Origin: Lachnospiraceae bacterium UBA3401 | GTDB taxonomy: Bacteria > Bacillota > Clostridia > Lachnospirales > Lachnospiraceae | NCBI GenBank assembly: GCA_002358575.1 | Contig: DEPD01000178.1 | Location: forward strand, 1 to 22,680 | Direction of reading: 5' to 3' | DNA: 22,680 bases | Shown here: positions 6,067-14,429 of the stretch, one piece after another | Layout of the letters: each line of letters begins with the position of its first letter | How positions within the stretch are numbered: the stretch's first letter is position 1 | Program-made: the position numbers and the translations under genes | Notes under the pieces: model-generated | Databases searched by the model: none | What the model was told of the DNA's origin: nothing | Seen by the model: only the letters and a program-made list of their open reading frames with translations

Positions 6067-6831
6067 ATGAAGAAAAAGTGGAGTTTGACAAATGTTATTT
6101 TTAATGTGGTAACAGCAATTGTAATATTGGCGGCGTCATGTTTGGCATTAGTATTTCCGGCAGATTTTGTATTGGATTTGTTCTGGAAAAAATGTGGGCA
6201 GGACAAAATTCAAAGTGTTTCTTATGACTATGGGCAGTTCGCCGGACTTCCAGCAGGGGAAGGGATTCCGAAATTAACGAATATCGAACAATATAATAAT
6301 TCTGAGGGGATTGAATATGTTACGTTTCGGACGAGTGATATTTTTCCACTGGATGCATATCGCTTGAAAAGTAGCAGTGATGCGACAGACACAAAGTATA
6401 GGAGAAAGGGACGTTTGGTTTCATCTGGTGTAGTACGCTGGAATACATATGGGAAAAAAGCTGGTTTTAAACGATATTTGTTTAATCGTTATTATTTGGT
6501 AAAGCTTCCAGATGGAAATTATGTAGCGGCATTTCTGGATGATGGAGTTTATCTGCGTTATCGTCTTACTGGAAGTGTGCAACTTCCTGTTGGATATGTT
6601 ACATATATGAGCGCTGGAGAGAAGAAGTTACTTGCACCTTATATCACAAAATATGGATTAAATGAAGAAAAGATTTTGAAAATGTTTTGTGAGGAGCGAT
6701 ATGAACAGTACAAGATATTGAATTATCTGGTTTTAGCAGCAGTCTGGGTGTTAGTTTTAGCTGTTTACCTTTTGATTATAATGTTGGTAGAAAATATACT
6801 TGGACATAGACATCAAAATGGTAAAGTGTGA
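6067..6831 (+). CDS. Unrecognised membrane protein with an extracytoplasmic central region (254 aa)
   Basis: I do not recognise a family. An N-terminal membrane helix (about residues 9-33, VIFNVVTAIVILAASCLALV) and a C-terminal one (about 222-243, VLAAVWVLVLAVYLLIIMLV) enclose a ~185-residue polar region rich in Tyr, Lys and Arg, with probable beta strands (RYYLVKLPDGNYVAAFLDDG, VYLRYRLTGSVQLPVGYVTY). A positively charged start (MKKKW) puts the N-terminus inside, so the central region would face outside. ATG 6067 follows a GAGGGCGATAG ribosome-like tract. It has its own predicted promoter and ends at a bidirectional terminator shared with the convergent SIMPL gene, so it is probably monocistronic. 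Confidence 0.8.
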   Translation: MKKKWSLTNVIFNVVTAIVILAASCLALVFPADFVLDLFWKKCGQDKIQSVSYDYGQFAGLPAGEGIPKLTNIEQYNNSEGIEYVTFRTSDIFPLDAYRLKSSSDATDTKYRRKGRLVSSGVVRWNTYGKKAGFKRYLFNRYYLVKLPDGNYVAAFLDDGVYLRYRLTGSVQLPVGYVTYMSAGEKKLLAPYITKYGLNEEKILKMFCEERYEQYKILNYLVLAAVWVLVLAVYLLIIMLVENILGHRHQNGKV

Positions 6832-6858
6832 TAAAATAAATTGTTAATAATAGATTGC

Positions 6859-6886
6859 AAAGGACCGCGCATTTGCGCGTTCCTTT
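6859..6886. terminator. Bidirectional terminator between convergent genes
   Basis: AAAGGA-C-CGCGCA (6859-6871) pairs with TGCGCG-T-TCCTTT (6874-6886): 12 bp with one internal mismatch and a tiny loop. It lies between the convergent 6067(+) and 6947(-) genes. The T-tract is short on the plus strand (TCCTTTAACTTT). Confidence 0.6.
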
Positions 6887-6915
6887 AACTTTATGCACAT
6901 TTGGACGCCCAGCGC

Positions 6916-6949
6916 GCGAGTAGGAGAAGTAACCTTCCCTATTCGATTA
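6916..6949. repeat. Dispersed CGAGTAGG hairpin element, copy 1
   Basis: The 34-nt segment from GCGAGTAGG to TTCGATTA matches 15098-15131 at 30 of 34 positions. It folds as an 8-bp stem (6917-6924 with 6938-6945, one G-U). It abuts the SIMPL gene, whose TAA stop comes from the repeat's own terminal TTA. Confidence 0.6.
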
Positions 6950-7780
6950 ATTGGTAGCATAGTTTAGTTTCACTGTGATTGTCGCAGTTTTGTTTCTGGA
7001 ACTTGTATCAAATGAACCGCCATAACTATATTCTGAGTTTGAGTTTTGTGCAATAATTTGGAAGACACCAAGATTGGCGCTCAAAAGCTTTGTGGTGTGA
7101 GATTTTGTGCCATCTGCAATAATTTCAGCGCGCGTTTTTGCATTTGTTGTGGCTTGCTCAATTAAATCTAATTTTAATTCGTCTAATTTTGTGTAGTAGT
7201 ATTCTGGTGAATCAGATTCAAATTCTATGTTTGCTTCTAGTAGCTTTGTGATATCGCGAGAAACTGCATCAACTTTGTCGATATCTTCGGAGGTTACTGT
7301 AACTGTCTGGGACAAGTCATAACCATCTAAGTATTCCCCAATGCGTTTGCCGTCATCATTGTATTCTGTAACCCAGCGCTGAGAAATGGAGACAGAACTG
7401 AACGAAAGTTCGGATTCTTCTATGCCATTCTCAATCAAGTAATCCTTAATTACATCAGCGTTGCTTTTAATAGACTTGTACGCGGTTTTGGGTGTTTGGC
7501 CATATGCGAAAAAGCTGCCACGCCATACAATTAAGTCCGACTCAAAATCACAGCTTGCTGAGCCAGTGACCGTGATTCCGTTACTGCCAGAATATTTTTT
7601 GTAATTTGTGAGGCTGCTAGAAAAGATACTAACACAGATGATTGCGGAAATACCTGCAATTAATGCAATAATCACGGAGGTAGAAAGTAGCTTCTTTTGT
7701 GTTTTTGGTTGTTCTTGTGGTATATTGGATACCCCATCTCCTAGGATTTTGCTTTCATTTTGATATGTATTTTCCTGCAA
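6947..7780 (-). CDS. SIMPL (DUF541) domain protein, membrane-anchored
   Basis: A 277-aa protein with a short cytoplasmic N-terminus, one membrane helix (about residues 33-56, STSVIIALIAGISAIICVSI) and an outside SIMPL/DUF541 domain: GITVTGSASCDFESDLIVWR, then PKTAYKSIKSNADVIKDYLI, then ELSFSSVSISQRW, then the TNAKTRAEIIADGT segment. SIMPL domains are widespread in bacterial envelopes; no enzymatic activity is established. It starts at a TTG (complement of 7778-7780), supported by a GGGGG ribosome site 7-8 nt upstream. A sigma-A-like promoter lies upstream (7825-7852). It is monocistronic and convergent with the 6067 gene. Confidence 0.9.
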   Translation of the reverse strand: MQENTYQNESKILGDGVSNIPQEQPKTQKKLLSTSVIIALIAGISAIICVSIFSSSLTNYKKYSGSNGITVTGSASCDFESDLIVWRGSFFAYGQTPKTAYKSIKSNADVIKDYLIENGIEESELSFSSVSISQRWVTEYNDDGKRIGEYLDGYDLSQTVTVTSEDIDKVDAVSRDITKLLEANIEFESDSPEYYYTKLDELKLDLIEQATTNAKTRAEIIADGTKSHTTKLLSANLGVFQIIAQNSNSEYSYGGSFDTSSRNKTATITVKLNYATN

Positions 7781-7824
7781 GATAATTCCCCCTTTAATAA
7801 TCTATTTTTTATAATTACTTAATT

Positions 7825-7852
7825 ATTATAGCAGAAAGAGTGTGTTTTTCAA
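7825..7852 (-). promoter_or_regulatory. Predicted promoter of the SIMPL gene
   Basis: On the minus strand: TTGAAA (complement of 7847-7852), 16-nt spacer, TATAAT (complement of 7825-7830). Confidence 0.6.
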
Positions 7853-7995
7853 GCCTTTTTTCAATTTTTAAGAATGCCATATAAGTAGTAAACAGTTTTT
7901 CCGCTTTAAGGCATTGTATTGTATGCTTTTGGCTGCCTGCGCCTACGTTTTTTGCAATGCACCCTCAAAGAAATATCCTACGCGAGCTGTATATA

Positions 7996-8016
7996 TTATT
8001 TCTGCACAGTTCCTTA
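7996..8016 (-). repeat. TAAGGAACTG repeat motif, copy in the 7781-8075 intergenic region
   Basis: On the minus strand this reads TAAGGAACTGTGCAGAAATA, close to the motif at 16282-16302 (TAAGGAACTGTTCGGAAATA). The rest of 7853-7995 shows no gene, only AT-rich sequence and a weak GCATTG/CAATGC dyad. Confidence 0.5.
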
Positions 8017-8023
8017 TTTTTTT

Positions 8024-8057
8024 GCGTCTGGACGGCACACCAAAGACGCGATATACT
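8024..8057 (+). promoter_or_regulatory. Candidate promoter of the double-HTH regulator with a small dyad
   Basis: TGGACG (8029-8034), 17-nt spacer, TATACT (8052-8057). A GCGTCT/AGACGC inverted repeat (8024-8029, 8044-8049) surrounds the -35, as an autoregulatory operator might. The ribosome site AGGTGA (8063-8068) precedes ATG 8076. Confidence 0.45.
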
Positions 8058-8075
8058 GTTTATAGGTGATACAAT

Positions 8076-9935
8076 ATGATACAACAATTAGGCGTCATGC
8101 TCTGCAAAGAGCGTGAGAAAATGGGTGAGACACAAAAGAATATAGCGGAAGGAATTATCAGCATATCAGAGTTGTGCAGAGTAGAGCGCGGGGAGCATGA
8201 GATCGATTACTTTACATTGCAGGCATTATTTGAGCGTCTGGGAAAATCAATCGATAAAATGGAGCTTGCTGTGTCAGTTAGTGAGTACGAAGTTATATCG
8301 TACAGAATAGAGATCGAACACAGCATAAGGAAACGGGACTGTGAAACGCTGGCGAAGCAGATTTCCAATTATGGTGCATACAATGATAAAAAGCGTCCAG
8401 TTTACAGACAGTATGTGACCATGCTGCAAGCCATTATGCACTATATTAAAGAACAAGACTATATTGTCTGCCAGCATCAGATGGAGAGCGCGCTTGCGTG
8501 TACGCTGGTCAACGGCTGGGTGCAAAGTATCCGTCACAAACAACGTCTATGCAATCAGGAGATTCGAATTATTTTGATGATTGTATACTGCCAGTGGAAA
8601 CAGGGAAATGCAGATGGATGGATACAACAATTGACAGTGCAGATGGAACAGCTTAGTGAATATATATGGAGCTATTATACGGACGAGGAGGAGCAGGTCA
8701 AAATCTATCCGCACAGCGCATGGATGCTTGGGCAGCTCTATATGGATCAAGGCAGGGTGAAGGATGCCTATGCCATATGTTGTAAAGGGAAAAAATGCCT
8801 TCAAGAAAATGGTGCCTTATATCCTGTGCTGGAAATGCTGGCGTTAGAAGAGATGTGTCTTGTAAAAATGGGAAGGCAGCTAGAGCTTGACCGATGCAGA
8901 AAGTATTATGAGGCGGTGTTGTTTCTGTATAAGGCAGCGGAAATCAATCCAGAACCAGATATGTTGATCAATTTTATGAAGAGTAGTTTTCAGGGAGAGT
9001 TTATTATTACGAATGAACTGTTGAAGGATCTTAGGAAAGCAAAGAGGATATCACAGGAGGCACTCTGCATGGGAATCTGTTCTCAGGAAACACTGTCGCG
9101 GATCGAGAAGGGGAAGCGGAGTCCGAATAAGAAACGACTCTACAAGATGTTAAAGCGGCTTGGCATGGAGCGTGAAAATTATTATGGGTTTATTGAGGCG
9201 GACGATTACAGATTGTACGAAAAGGTGAGACAATTTAATAGATGTTTTCCATTGAGTCATTATGAAAAAGCGGTAAAACTTTTGGACGAGATAGAAAACG
9301 GAATTGATATGACGCTGGCTGTAAACAAACAATTTGTCATGACAGAACACGTTATCCTTCAGACAAGAAAGGGCGAATTGCCAAGAAGGCAGGCAAATCA
9401 GCAGCTTAAGGAACTTCTTTTCCTTACAATGCCGCCAGCAGCTTCAGGTGCGTTTTTTTACAGGATACCATTTCGGACAGAGTTTATGTTGTTAAATCAC
9501 ATAGCAGTTAATCTCAGGTTTGACAATAAGGTGGAAGATGCTGTTTTTATTTATGAAGAATTGATGAAATGCTTTAAAAGAAACAGGGTTCGTATGCAGC
9601 ATCATGCCGTATCGGCATTTCTTTTATATGTTAATTTAGCAGGATTGTTAGAATCTCTTGACAGACTGGACAGGTCAGAAGTAGTTGGGCGGGAAGGGCT
9701 TCTCCACTGTATAGAATGCTGCAGGGGGGACGTAGCGGGAAGTATTATGGCAAATCTATCTCTGGTATATTGTAAACGGAAGCAGCCGGAGATTGAGGAA
9801 ATGTATCTTAGAAATGGGTATTATCTAAATGATTTTTATGGCAGATTTGAGGATCAGTACAAACTAATGGAAGCTTATCGTCAAAAGTTTCACAAAGAGA
9901 TCGATTCGGTAAAAAATTTTCTTGAAACGTCATAA
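8076..9935 (+). CDS. Large regulator with two XRE-type HTH domains and a helical-repeat scaffold
   Basis: A 619-aa soluble protein. The first HTH is at residues about 5-60 (LGVMLCKEREKMGETQKNIA, then ISISELCRVERGEHEIDYFT). A second full XRE HTH is at about 316-372 (LLKDLRKAKRISQEALCMGI, then CSQETLSRIEKGKRSPNKKR). Each is followed by a long alpha-helical region rich in Tyr, Leu and Glu that looks TPR-like. HTH plus TPR-like repeats recalls Rgg/PlcR-type peptide-sensing regulators (RNPP family), but those have one HTH and about 300 residues; this looks like two such units in tandem. A single polypeptide with two HTH domains could bind DNA as an intramolecular dimer. Target and ligand are unknown. 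The next gene is 64 nt downstream, with its own -10. Confidence 0.82.
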   Translation: MIQQLGVMLCKEREKMGETQKNIAEGIISISELCRVERGEHEIDYFTLQALFERLGKSIDKMELAVSVSEYEVISYRIEIEHSIRKRDCETLAKQISNYGAYNDKKRPVYRQYVTMLQAIMHYIKEQDYIVCQHQMESALACTLVNGWVQSIRHKQRLCNQEIRIILMIVYCQWKQGNADGWIQQLTVQMEQLSEYIWSYYTDEEEQVKIYPHSAWMLGQLYMDQGRVKDAYAICCKGKKCLQENGALYPVLEMLALEEMCLVKMGRQLELDRCRKYYEAVLFLYKAAEINPEPDMLINFMKSSFQGEFIITNELLKDLRKAKRISQEALCMGICSQETLSRIEKGKRSPNKKRLYKMLKRLGMERENYYGFIEADDYRLYEKVRQFNRCFPLSHYEKAVKLLDEIENGIDMTLAVNKQFVMTEHVILQTRKGELPRRQANQQLKELLFLTMPPAASGAFFYRIPFRTEFMLLNHIAVNLRFDNKVEDAVFIYEELMKCFKRNRVRMQHHAVSAFLLYVNLAGLLESLDRLDRSEVVGREGLLHCIECCRGDVAGSIMANLSLVYCKRKQPEIEEMYLRNGYYLNDFYGRFEDQYKLMEAYRQKFHKEIDSVKNFLETS

Positions 9936-9952
9936 TATTTTTTGAAATAAGA

Positions 9953-9961
9953 TGGTATAAT
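9953..9961 (+). promoter_or_regulatory. Extended -10 promoter element of the 10000 gene
   Basis: TGG-TATAAT (TATAAT at 9956-9961) without a convincing -35. It is followed 38 nt later by ATG 10000 with an AAGGAGAG ribosome site. Confidence 0.45.
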
Positions 9962-9999
9962 GAAATCGCCATTCGAAAAAATGTTAAGGAGAGAAGAAT

Positions 10000-10383
10000 A
10001 TGAAATTATCGGATCAGAAAAAAGAAAAATGGGAAAAAACGCTCAGGGATTCGGGACTGATAAGTCTCATAGATACGATTCAGGAGCATACTAAAGGAGA
10101 TTTGTGGGATCTCAGCCAGATCACAGGGGACTTTTTCTTTACAACGGAAAAGTTTGCATATGTGAGCGGAGGACTGATCGGCAAAGTGACCTTCAGTGTG
10201 CCCTACAATAAGATTACAGGGCTGAAGTTCTGCAATGTGGGCCTCATTCCATTTCTGCCGACAGGCATTAGGGTTACATACACCGACGAAAATGGAAAGA
10301 TACAGAAAAGGAAATGTTCTGTCCGAAAGAGAAAGCAGTGGCTTGCATATCTGCAGGAGAAGACAGGTGTTTTACCAGATTAA
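10000..10383 (+). CDS. Small PH-like domain protein (127 aa)
   Basis: A soluble basic protein without signal or membrane helix. After ~40 charged residues comes a beta-rich part: GDFFFTTEKFAYVSGG, VTFSVPYNKITGLKFCNVGL, TGIRVTYTDENGKIQKRKCS, then the helix KRKQWLAYLQEKTGV. The pattern 'FFFTTEKFAYVS...ISVPYNKITGLK...I.VTYTDENGK' fits bacterial PH-like (GRAM/bPH) domains, which bind lipids or proteins; I infer this from the motif only. It sits between the double-HTH regulator and secA on the same strand, with its own ribosome site and a terminator at 10452-10477. A functional link to the regulator is possible but not shown. Confidence 0.7.
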   Translation: MKLSDQKKEKWEKTLRDSGLISLIDTIQEHTKGDLWDLSQITGDFFFTTEKFAYVSGGLIGKVTFSVPYNKITGLKFCNVGLIPFLPTGIRVTYTDENGKIQKRKCSVRKRKQWLAYLQEKTGVLPD

Positions 10384-10451
10384 CCAATAATAGTTTTTAC
10401 ATGGATATATGCAATTTCCATATTGGATTGTTATATTGAAGTGATTTTGTG

Positions 10452-10477
10452 CAGCCGTTAGGGTTTCCTGACGGCTG
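10452..10477 (+). terminator. Terminator after the PH-like gene
   Basis: CAGCCGTTAGG (10452-10462) pairs with CCTGACGGCTG (10467-10477), 11 bp with one T-G, 4-nt loop. The following T-tract is weak (TATTGCTTTCTG). Confidence 0.55.
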
Positions 10478-10522
10478 TATTGCTTTCTGTTATCTTCTGT
10501 AAAAAAGTTCATTGAAAATTCA

Positions 10523-10551
10523 TTGAATTTATAAGTATTATCTGTTACAAT
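10523..10551 (+). promoter_or_regulatory. Predicted promoter of secA
   Basis: TTGAAT (10523-10528), 17-nt spacer, TACAAT (10546-10551) preceded by TGT (extended -10). The leader to ATG 10636 is about 75-80 nt. Confidence 0.6.
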
Positions 10552-10635
10552 AACTTTTAGTTTGTGCACTGATGATTTTATGTAAATCGAATAATCGGTG
10601 TAGGTACGAAAAGATTTTTATGATTGGAGCCGCGT

Positions 10636-13203
10636 ATGAGTATTATAGAAAAAGTATTTGGTACACATAGTGAACGCGAATTAAAAAGAATTGAACCCAT
10701 TGTAAAAAAGATTGAAAGTTATCGGGATGAGATGGGAAAACTTACGGACGAGGAGCTTCGCGGAAAAACTGCTACGTTTAAAAAGAGAGTGGCGGAGGGA
10801 ACCAGCCTTGATGATATACTGCCGGAAGCGTATGCAGTTGTGCGTGAAGGTGCAAGGCGTGTACTAAATCAGGAACATTACAGAGTACAGTTGATTGGTG
10901 GTATCGTGCTGCATCAGGGGCGTATTGCAGAGATGAGAACTGGTGAAGGTAAGACACAGACAGCCTTGCTTCCAGCCTATCTGAACGCTTTGGAAGGAAA
11001 AGGGGTTCATGTTGTCACCGTCAATGACTATCTGGCAAAGCGAGATGCGGAGTGGATGGGACAGGTGCATCAGTTTCTCGGACTAAAGGTTGGCGTTGTG
11101 TTAAACGATATGAAGCCAGATGAGAGACGCGAGGCATATAATTGTGATATCACTTATGTGACCAACAATGAGCTTGGTTTTGATTACCTTCGTGACAATA
11201 TGGTAATCTATAAAGAACAGCTTGTATTGAGGGATTTGCACTATGCCATTATCGATGAGGTGGACTCTGTGCTGATTGATGAGGCGCGAACCCCGCTGAT
11301 TATATCAGGACAGAGCAGCAAGTCAACAAAACTATATGAGTTGTGCGATATACTTGCCAGACAGATGAAGCGCGGTGAAGATGTTCCTGAGATGACCAAA
11401 ATGGATTTTGTCATGGGTGTGGAACAGGAGGAAACGGGCGATTTTATTGTCAATGAAAAGGATAAGGTGGTAAATCTTACCGCGGCAGGTGTGGAGCGCG
11501 TAGAGAATTTTTTCCACATTGAAAACCTTGCAGATTCTGAAAATTTAGAGATACAGCACAATATTATTTTGGCGTTGCGAGCACACAACCTAATGTTTCG
11601 GGACCAAGATTATGTGGTGAAAGATGACCAAGTGCTGATTGTGGACGAGTTTACAGGGCGTATTATGCCAGGACGTCGCTACTCTGATGGTTTGCATCAG
11701 GCAATTGAGGCAAAAGAGCATGTTAAAGTAAAACGTGAGAGCAAGACACTTGCAACAATTACATTCCAAAATTTCTTTAATAAGTTTGACAAAAAGTGTG
11801 GAATGACTGGTACAGCGCTCACGGAAGAAAAAGAATTTCGAGATATATATGGTATGGATGTTGTCGTTGTACCGACAAATCGTCCAGTAGTGCGTGTGGA
11901 TAATCAGGACAGTGTATACAAGACTAGAAAAGAAAAACTTCATGCTATTGTGGAGGCTGTGGAAAAGGCACATGCCACAGGACAACCTGTATTGGTGGGT
12001 ACAATTACAATTGAAGCGAGTGAAGAGCTGAGTAAAATGCTTACGCGGCGCGGTATTCAGCACAAGGTCTTGAACGCAAAGTTTCATGAACTTGAGGCGG
12101 AGATTGTGGCGGATGCCGGACAACATGGAGCAGTTACAATCGCCACAAATATGGCAGGGCGTGGTACGGATATCAAGCTTGACGAGGAAGCGCGAGCTGC
12201 TGGTGGTCTGATGATTATCGGAACGGAGCGCCATGAGTCAAGACGTATTGACAATCAGTTAAGAGGTCGTTCTGGTCGTCAGGGAGACCCAGGTATGTCC
12301 CGATTTTATATTTCACTTGAAGATGATCTTATGCGTTTGTTTGGTTCGGAGCGCCTGATTAATATGTTTAATACATTGGGGATTCCAGAAGGGCAGGAAA
12401 TCGAGCATAAGATGCTGACAAGTGCTATTGAAAATGCCCAGAAGAAAATTGAGAGCAATAACTTTGGTGTCAGAAAAAATCTGCTGGAATACGATCAGGT
12501 GATGAACGAGCAGCGCGAGATTATCTATGAAGAGCGCCGTCGTGTTCTTGACGGCGAGAGTATGCGGGACGCAATTTATAAAATGATTACAGATATTGTG
12601 GAAAGTTCTGTTGACACGGCAATCAATGATGACATGGAACCAGAAGAATGGGATCTGAATGAATTAAATACACTATTACTCCCAATTGTGCCGGTTCGTC
12701 CAATTGTTCTGGAACGTATTTCTAAAAAGAGTAAAAACGGATTAAAGCATCAGTTGAAGGAGGAGGCAGTCAAGCTTTATGAGAGCAAGGAAGCAGAATT
12801 TCCAGAGCCAGAAAGCATTCGAGAAATTGAGCGTGTGATTTTGTTAAAAGTAATTGACCGCAAATGGATGGACCATATTGATGATATGGACCAGCTTCGA
12901 CAGGGAGTTGGACTACAGGCATATGGACAGCGCGATCCACTTGTGGAGTACAAGATGAATGGATATGAAATGTTTGATGCCATGACTGCAAACATTAAAC
13001 AGGATACAGTGCGCTTACTGCTGCATGTAAAAGTAGAGCAGAAGGTTGAGCGTGAGGAAGTGGCAAAGGTAACTGGAACAAATAAGGATGACACATTGCA
13101 GAAAGGACCTAAAATGCGCGCGGAAGCAAAAGTTTATCCGAACGATCCCTGTCCTTGTGGAAGTGGAAAGAAATATAAACAGTGTTGTGGAAGAAAAGCA
13201 TAA
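10636..13203 (+). CDS. secA: Protein translocase ATPase SecA
   Basis: Full-length SecA, 855 aa. It drives secretory proteins through the SecYEG channel at the cell membrane. Seen: the N-terminal segment MSIIEKVFGTHSERELKRIE; Walker A MRTGEGKT (residues 100-107); the DEVDSVLIDEARTP Walker B/DEAD region (from 207); the second motor-domain block AGRGTDIKL and RGRSGRQGDPG; the scaffold and wing; and a C-terminal SEC-C zinc motif CPCGSGKKYKQCCG, which binds SecB or lipids in other bacteria. ATG 10636 is preferred to the TTG at 10624 because GGAG at 10626-10629 is correctly placed for it and because the protein then starts like its relatives. prfB starts 36 nt downstream, an arrangement common in Firmicutes and suggesting co-transcription. 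Confidence 0.98.
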   Translation: MSIIEKVFGTHSERELKRIEPIVKKIESYRDEMGKLTDEELRGKTATFKKRVAEGTSLDDILPEAYAVVREGARRVLNQEHYRVQLIGGIVLHQGRIAEMRTGEGKTQTALLPAYLNALEGKGVHVVTVNDYLAKRDAEWMGQVHQFLGLKVGVVLNDMKPDERREAYNCDITYVTNNELGFDYLRDNMVIYKEQLVLRDLHYAIIDEVDSVLIDEARTPLIISGQSSKSTKLYELCDILARQMKRGEDVPEMTKMDFVMGVEQEETGDFIVNEKDKVVNLTAAGVERVENFFHIENLADSENLEIQHNIILALRAHNLMFRDQDYVVKDDQVLIVDEFTGRIMPGRRYSDGLHQAIEAKEHVKVKRESKTLATITFQNFFNKFDKKCGMTGTALTEEKEFRDIYGMDVVVVPTNRPVVRVDNQDSVYKTRKEKLHAIVEAVEKAHATGQPVLVGTITIEASEELSKMLTRRGIQHKVLNAKFHELEAEIVADAGQHGAVTIATNMAGRGTDIKLDEEARAAGGLMIIGTERHESRRIDNQLRGRSGRQGDPGMSRFYISLEDDLMRLFGSERLINMFNTLGIPEGQEIEHKMLTSAIENAQKKIESNNFGVRKNLLEYDQVMNEQREIIYEERRRVLDGESMRDAIYKMITDIVESSVDTAINDDMEPEEWDLNELNTLLLPIVPVRPIVLERISKKSKNGLKHQLKEEAVKLYESKEAEFPEPESIREIERVILLKVIDRKWMDHIDDMDQLRQGVGLQAYGQRDPLVEYKMNGYEMFDAMTANIKQDTVRLLLHVKVEQKVEREEVAKVTGTNKDDTLQKGPKMRAEAKVYPNDPCPCGSGKKYKQCCGRKA

Positions 13204-13239
13204 ACAAATAGAAAGCAAAATTAAAAGGTGGTGAACGCA

Positions 13240-14356
13240 ATGGTAGAACTCGACCAGATGAAACAGGAGTTACAGACCTACGAAAGTCCATTAGCGGAAG
13301 TGAGGGATTCACTTTGACCTCGCGAATAAAGAGCGACGGATTGAAGAACTAGAACGTGAGATGGAGGCACCCGGATTTTGGGATGACCCTGAGCGCTCCA
13401 ATGGACAGATGAAAGAATTAAAACGGCTCAAAGATACAGTGGATCAATGTAATGGACTCCAGTCACAGTATGAGGATATTGAGACTTTGATCGAGATGGG
13501 ATATGAGGCAGAAGATGCCGGGATGATACCGGAGATTCGTGAAGAGTTGGATAAGTTTATTGAGACATTTGAGGCACTGCGCATCAGTACACTTTTGTCA
13601 GAAGAGTATGATAAGTGCAATGCGATTTTAAAACTCAATGCGGGCGCAGGCGGAACAGAGAGCTGCGACTGGGTAGGAATGCTCTACCGCATGTATACGC
13701 GATGGGCAGAGCGCAAAGGATTTTCTATTGATGTGCTGGATTTTCTCGATGGGGACGAGGCAGGTATTAAATCTGTAACATTTCAGGTGAACGGCGAAAA
13801 TGCTTATGGGTATTTAAAGTCGGAGAAGGGAGTGCACAGACTTGTGCGTATCTCGCCATTTAACGCGCAGGGAAAGCGGCAGACTTCTTTTGTTTCACTG
13901 GATGTTATGCCTGATATTGAGGAAGACTTGGATGTGGAAATCAATGAGGATGACCTGCGGATTGATACGTATCGAAGCAGCGGTGCAGGAGGGCAGCATA
14001 TCAATAAAACTTCTTCTGCAATTCGTATCACGCATATTCCGACAGGCACCGTTGTGCAATGCCAGAATGAACGTTCCCAGTTTCAGAATAAAGACAAAGC
14101 AATGCAGATGTTAAAGGCAAAACTGTTTTTGCTCAAACAGGAAGCAAACGCAGAGAAACTTTCAGATATTCGCGGTGAAGTGAAGGAAATAGGCTGGGGA
14201 AATCAGATTCGTTCCTATGTGATGCAGCCCTATACTATGGTAAAAGATCACAGAACTAATTTTGAGTCCGGTAATGTTGATGCAGTTATGGATGGCGGAT
14301 TAGATGGATTTATCAATGCCTATCTAAAGTGGAAAAGCAGTGGTACGACATCATAA
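13240..14356 (+). CDS. prfB: Peptide chain release factor 2, with programmed +1 frameshift
   Basis: RF2 terminates translation at UGA and UAA. The gene starts at ATG 13240 (AAGGTGG ribosome site), runs 25 codons and meets an in-frame UGA at 13315-13317 within CTT-TGA-C. A +1 slip on CTT, skipping base 13315, continues LDLANKERRIEELE through to TAA 14354-14356, for 371 aa. A purine-rich GAGGG shortly upstream acts as the internal Shine-Dalgarno-like stimulator. This is the classical autoregulation: low RF2 leaves UGA unread and favours frameshifting. The anticodon-like SPF falls at residues 205-207 and the catalytic GGQ at 250-252, exactly as in E. coli RF2. Annotation from ATG 13361 onwards would miss the true N-terminus. 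Confidence 0.97.
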
Positions 14357-14429
14357 GACTGTTATGCGTCTTACAATGATGGAGATTTTGCAAAAGTTAA
14401 TTTCTTAAGAATTTTCAGGAGAGTCTTTC

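Noticed and set aside
11590..12234. Long minus-strand open frame inside secA (214 codons), and similar ones inside carB and tex
   Set aside because: No ribosome site, no recognisable protein pattern, and fully inside well-supported genes on the other strand: shadow frames.
13361..14356. RF2 gene read as starting at ATG 13361
   Set aside because: The upstream 25 codons, the CTT-TGA slip site and the matching SPF/GGQ positions show that the true start is ATG 13240 with a +1 frameshift.
14345..14380. AAGAC/GTCTT dyad after prfB as a terminator
   Set aside because: Only a 5-bp stem and no T-tract.
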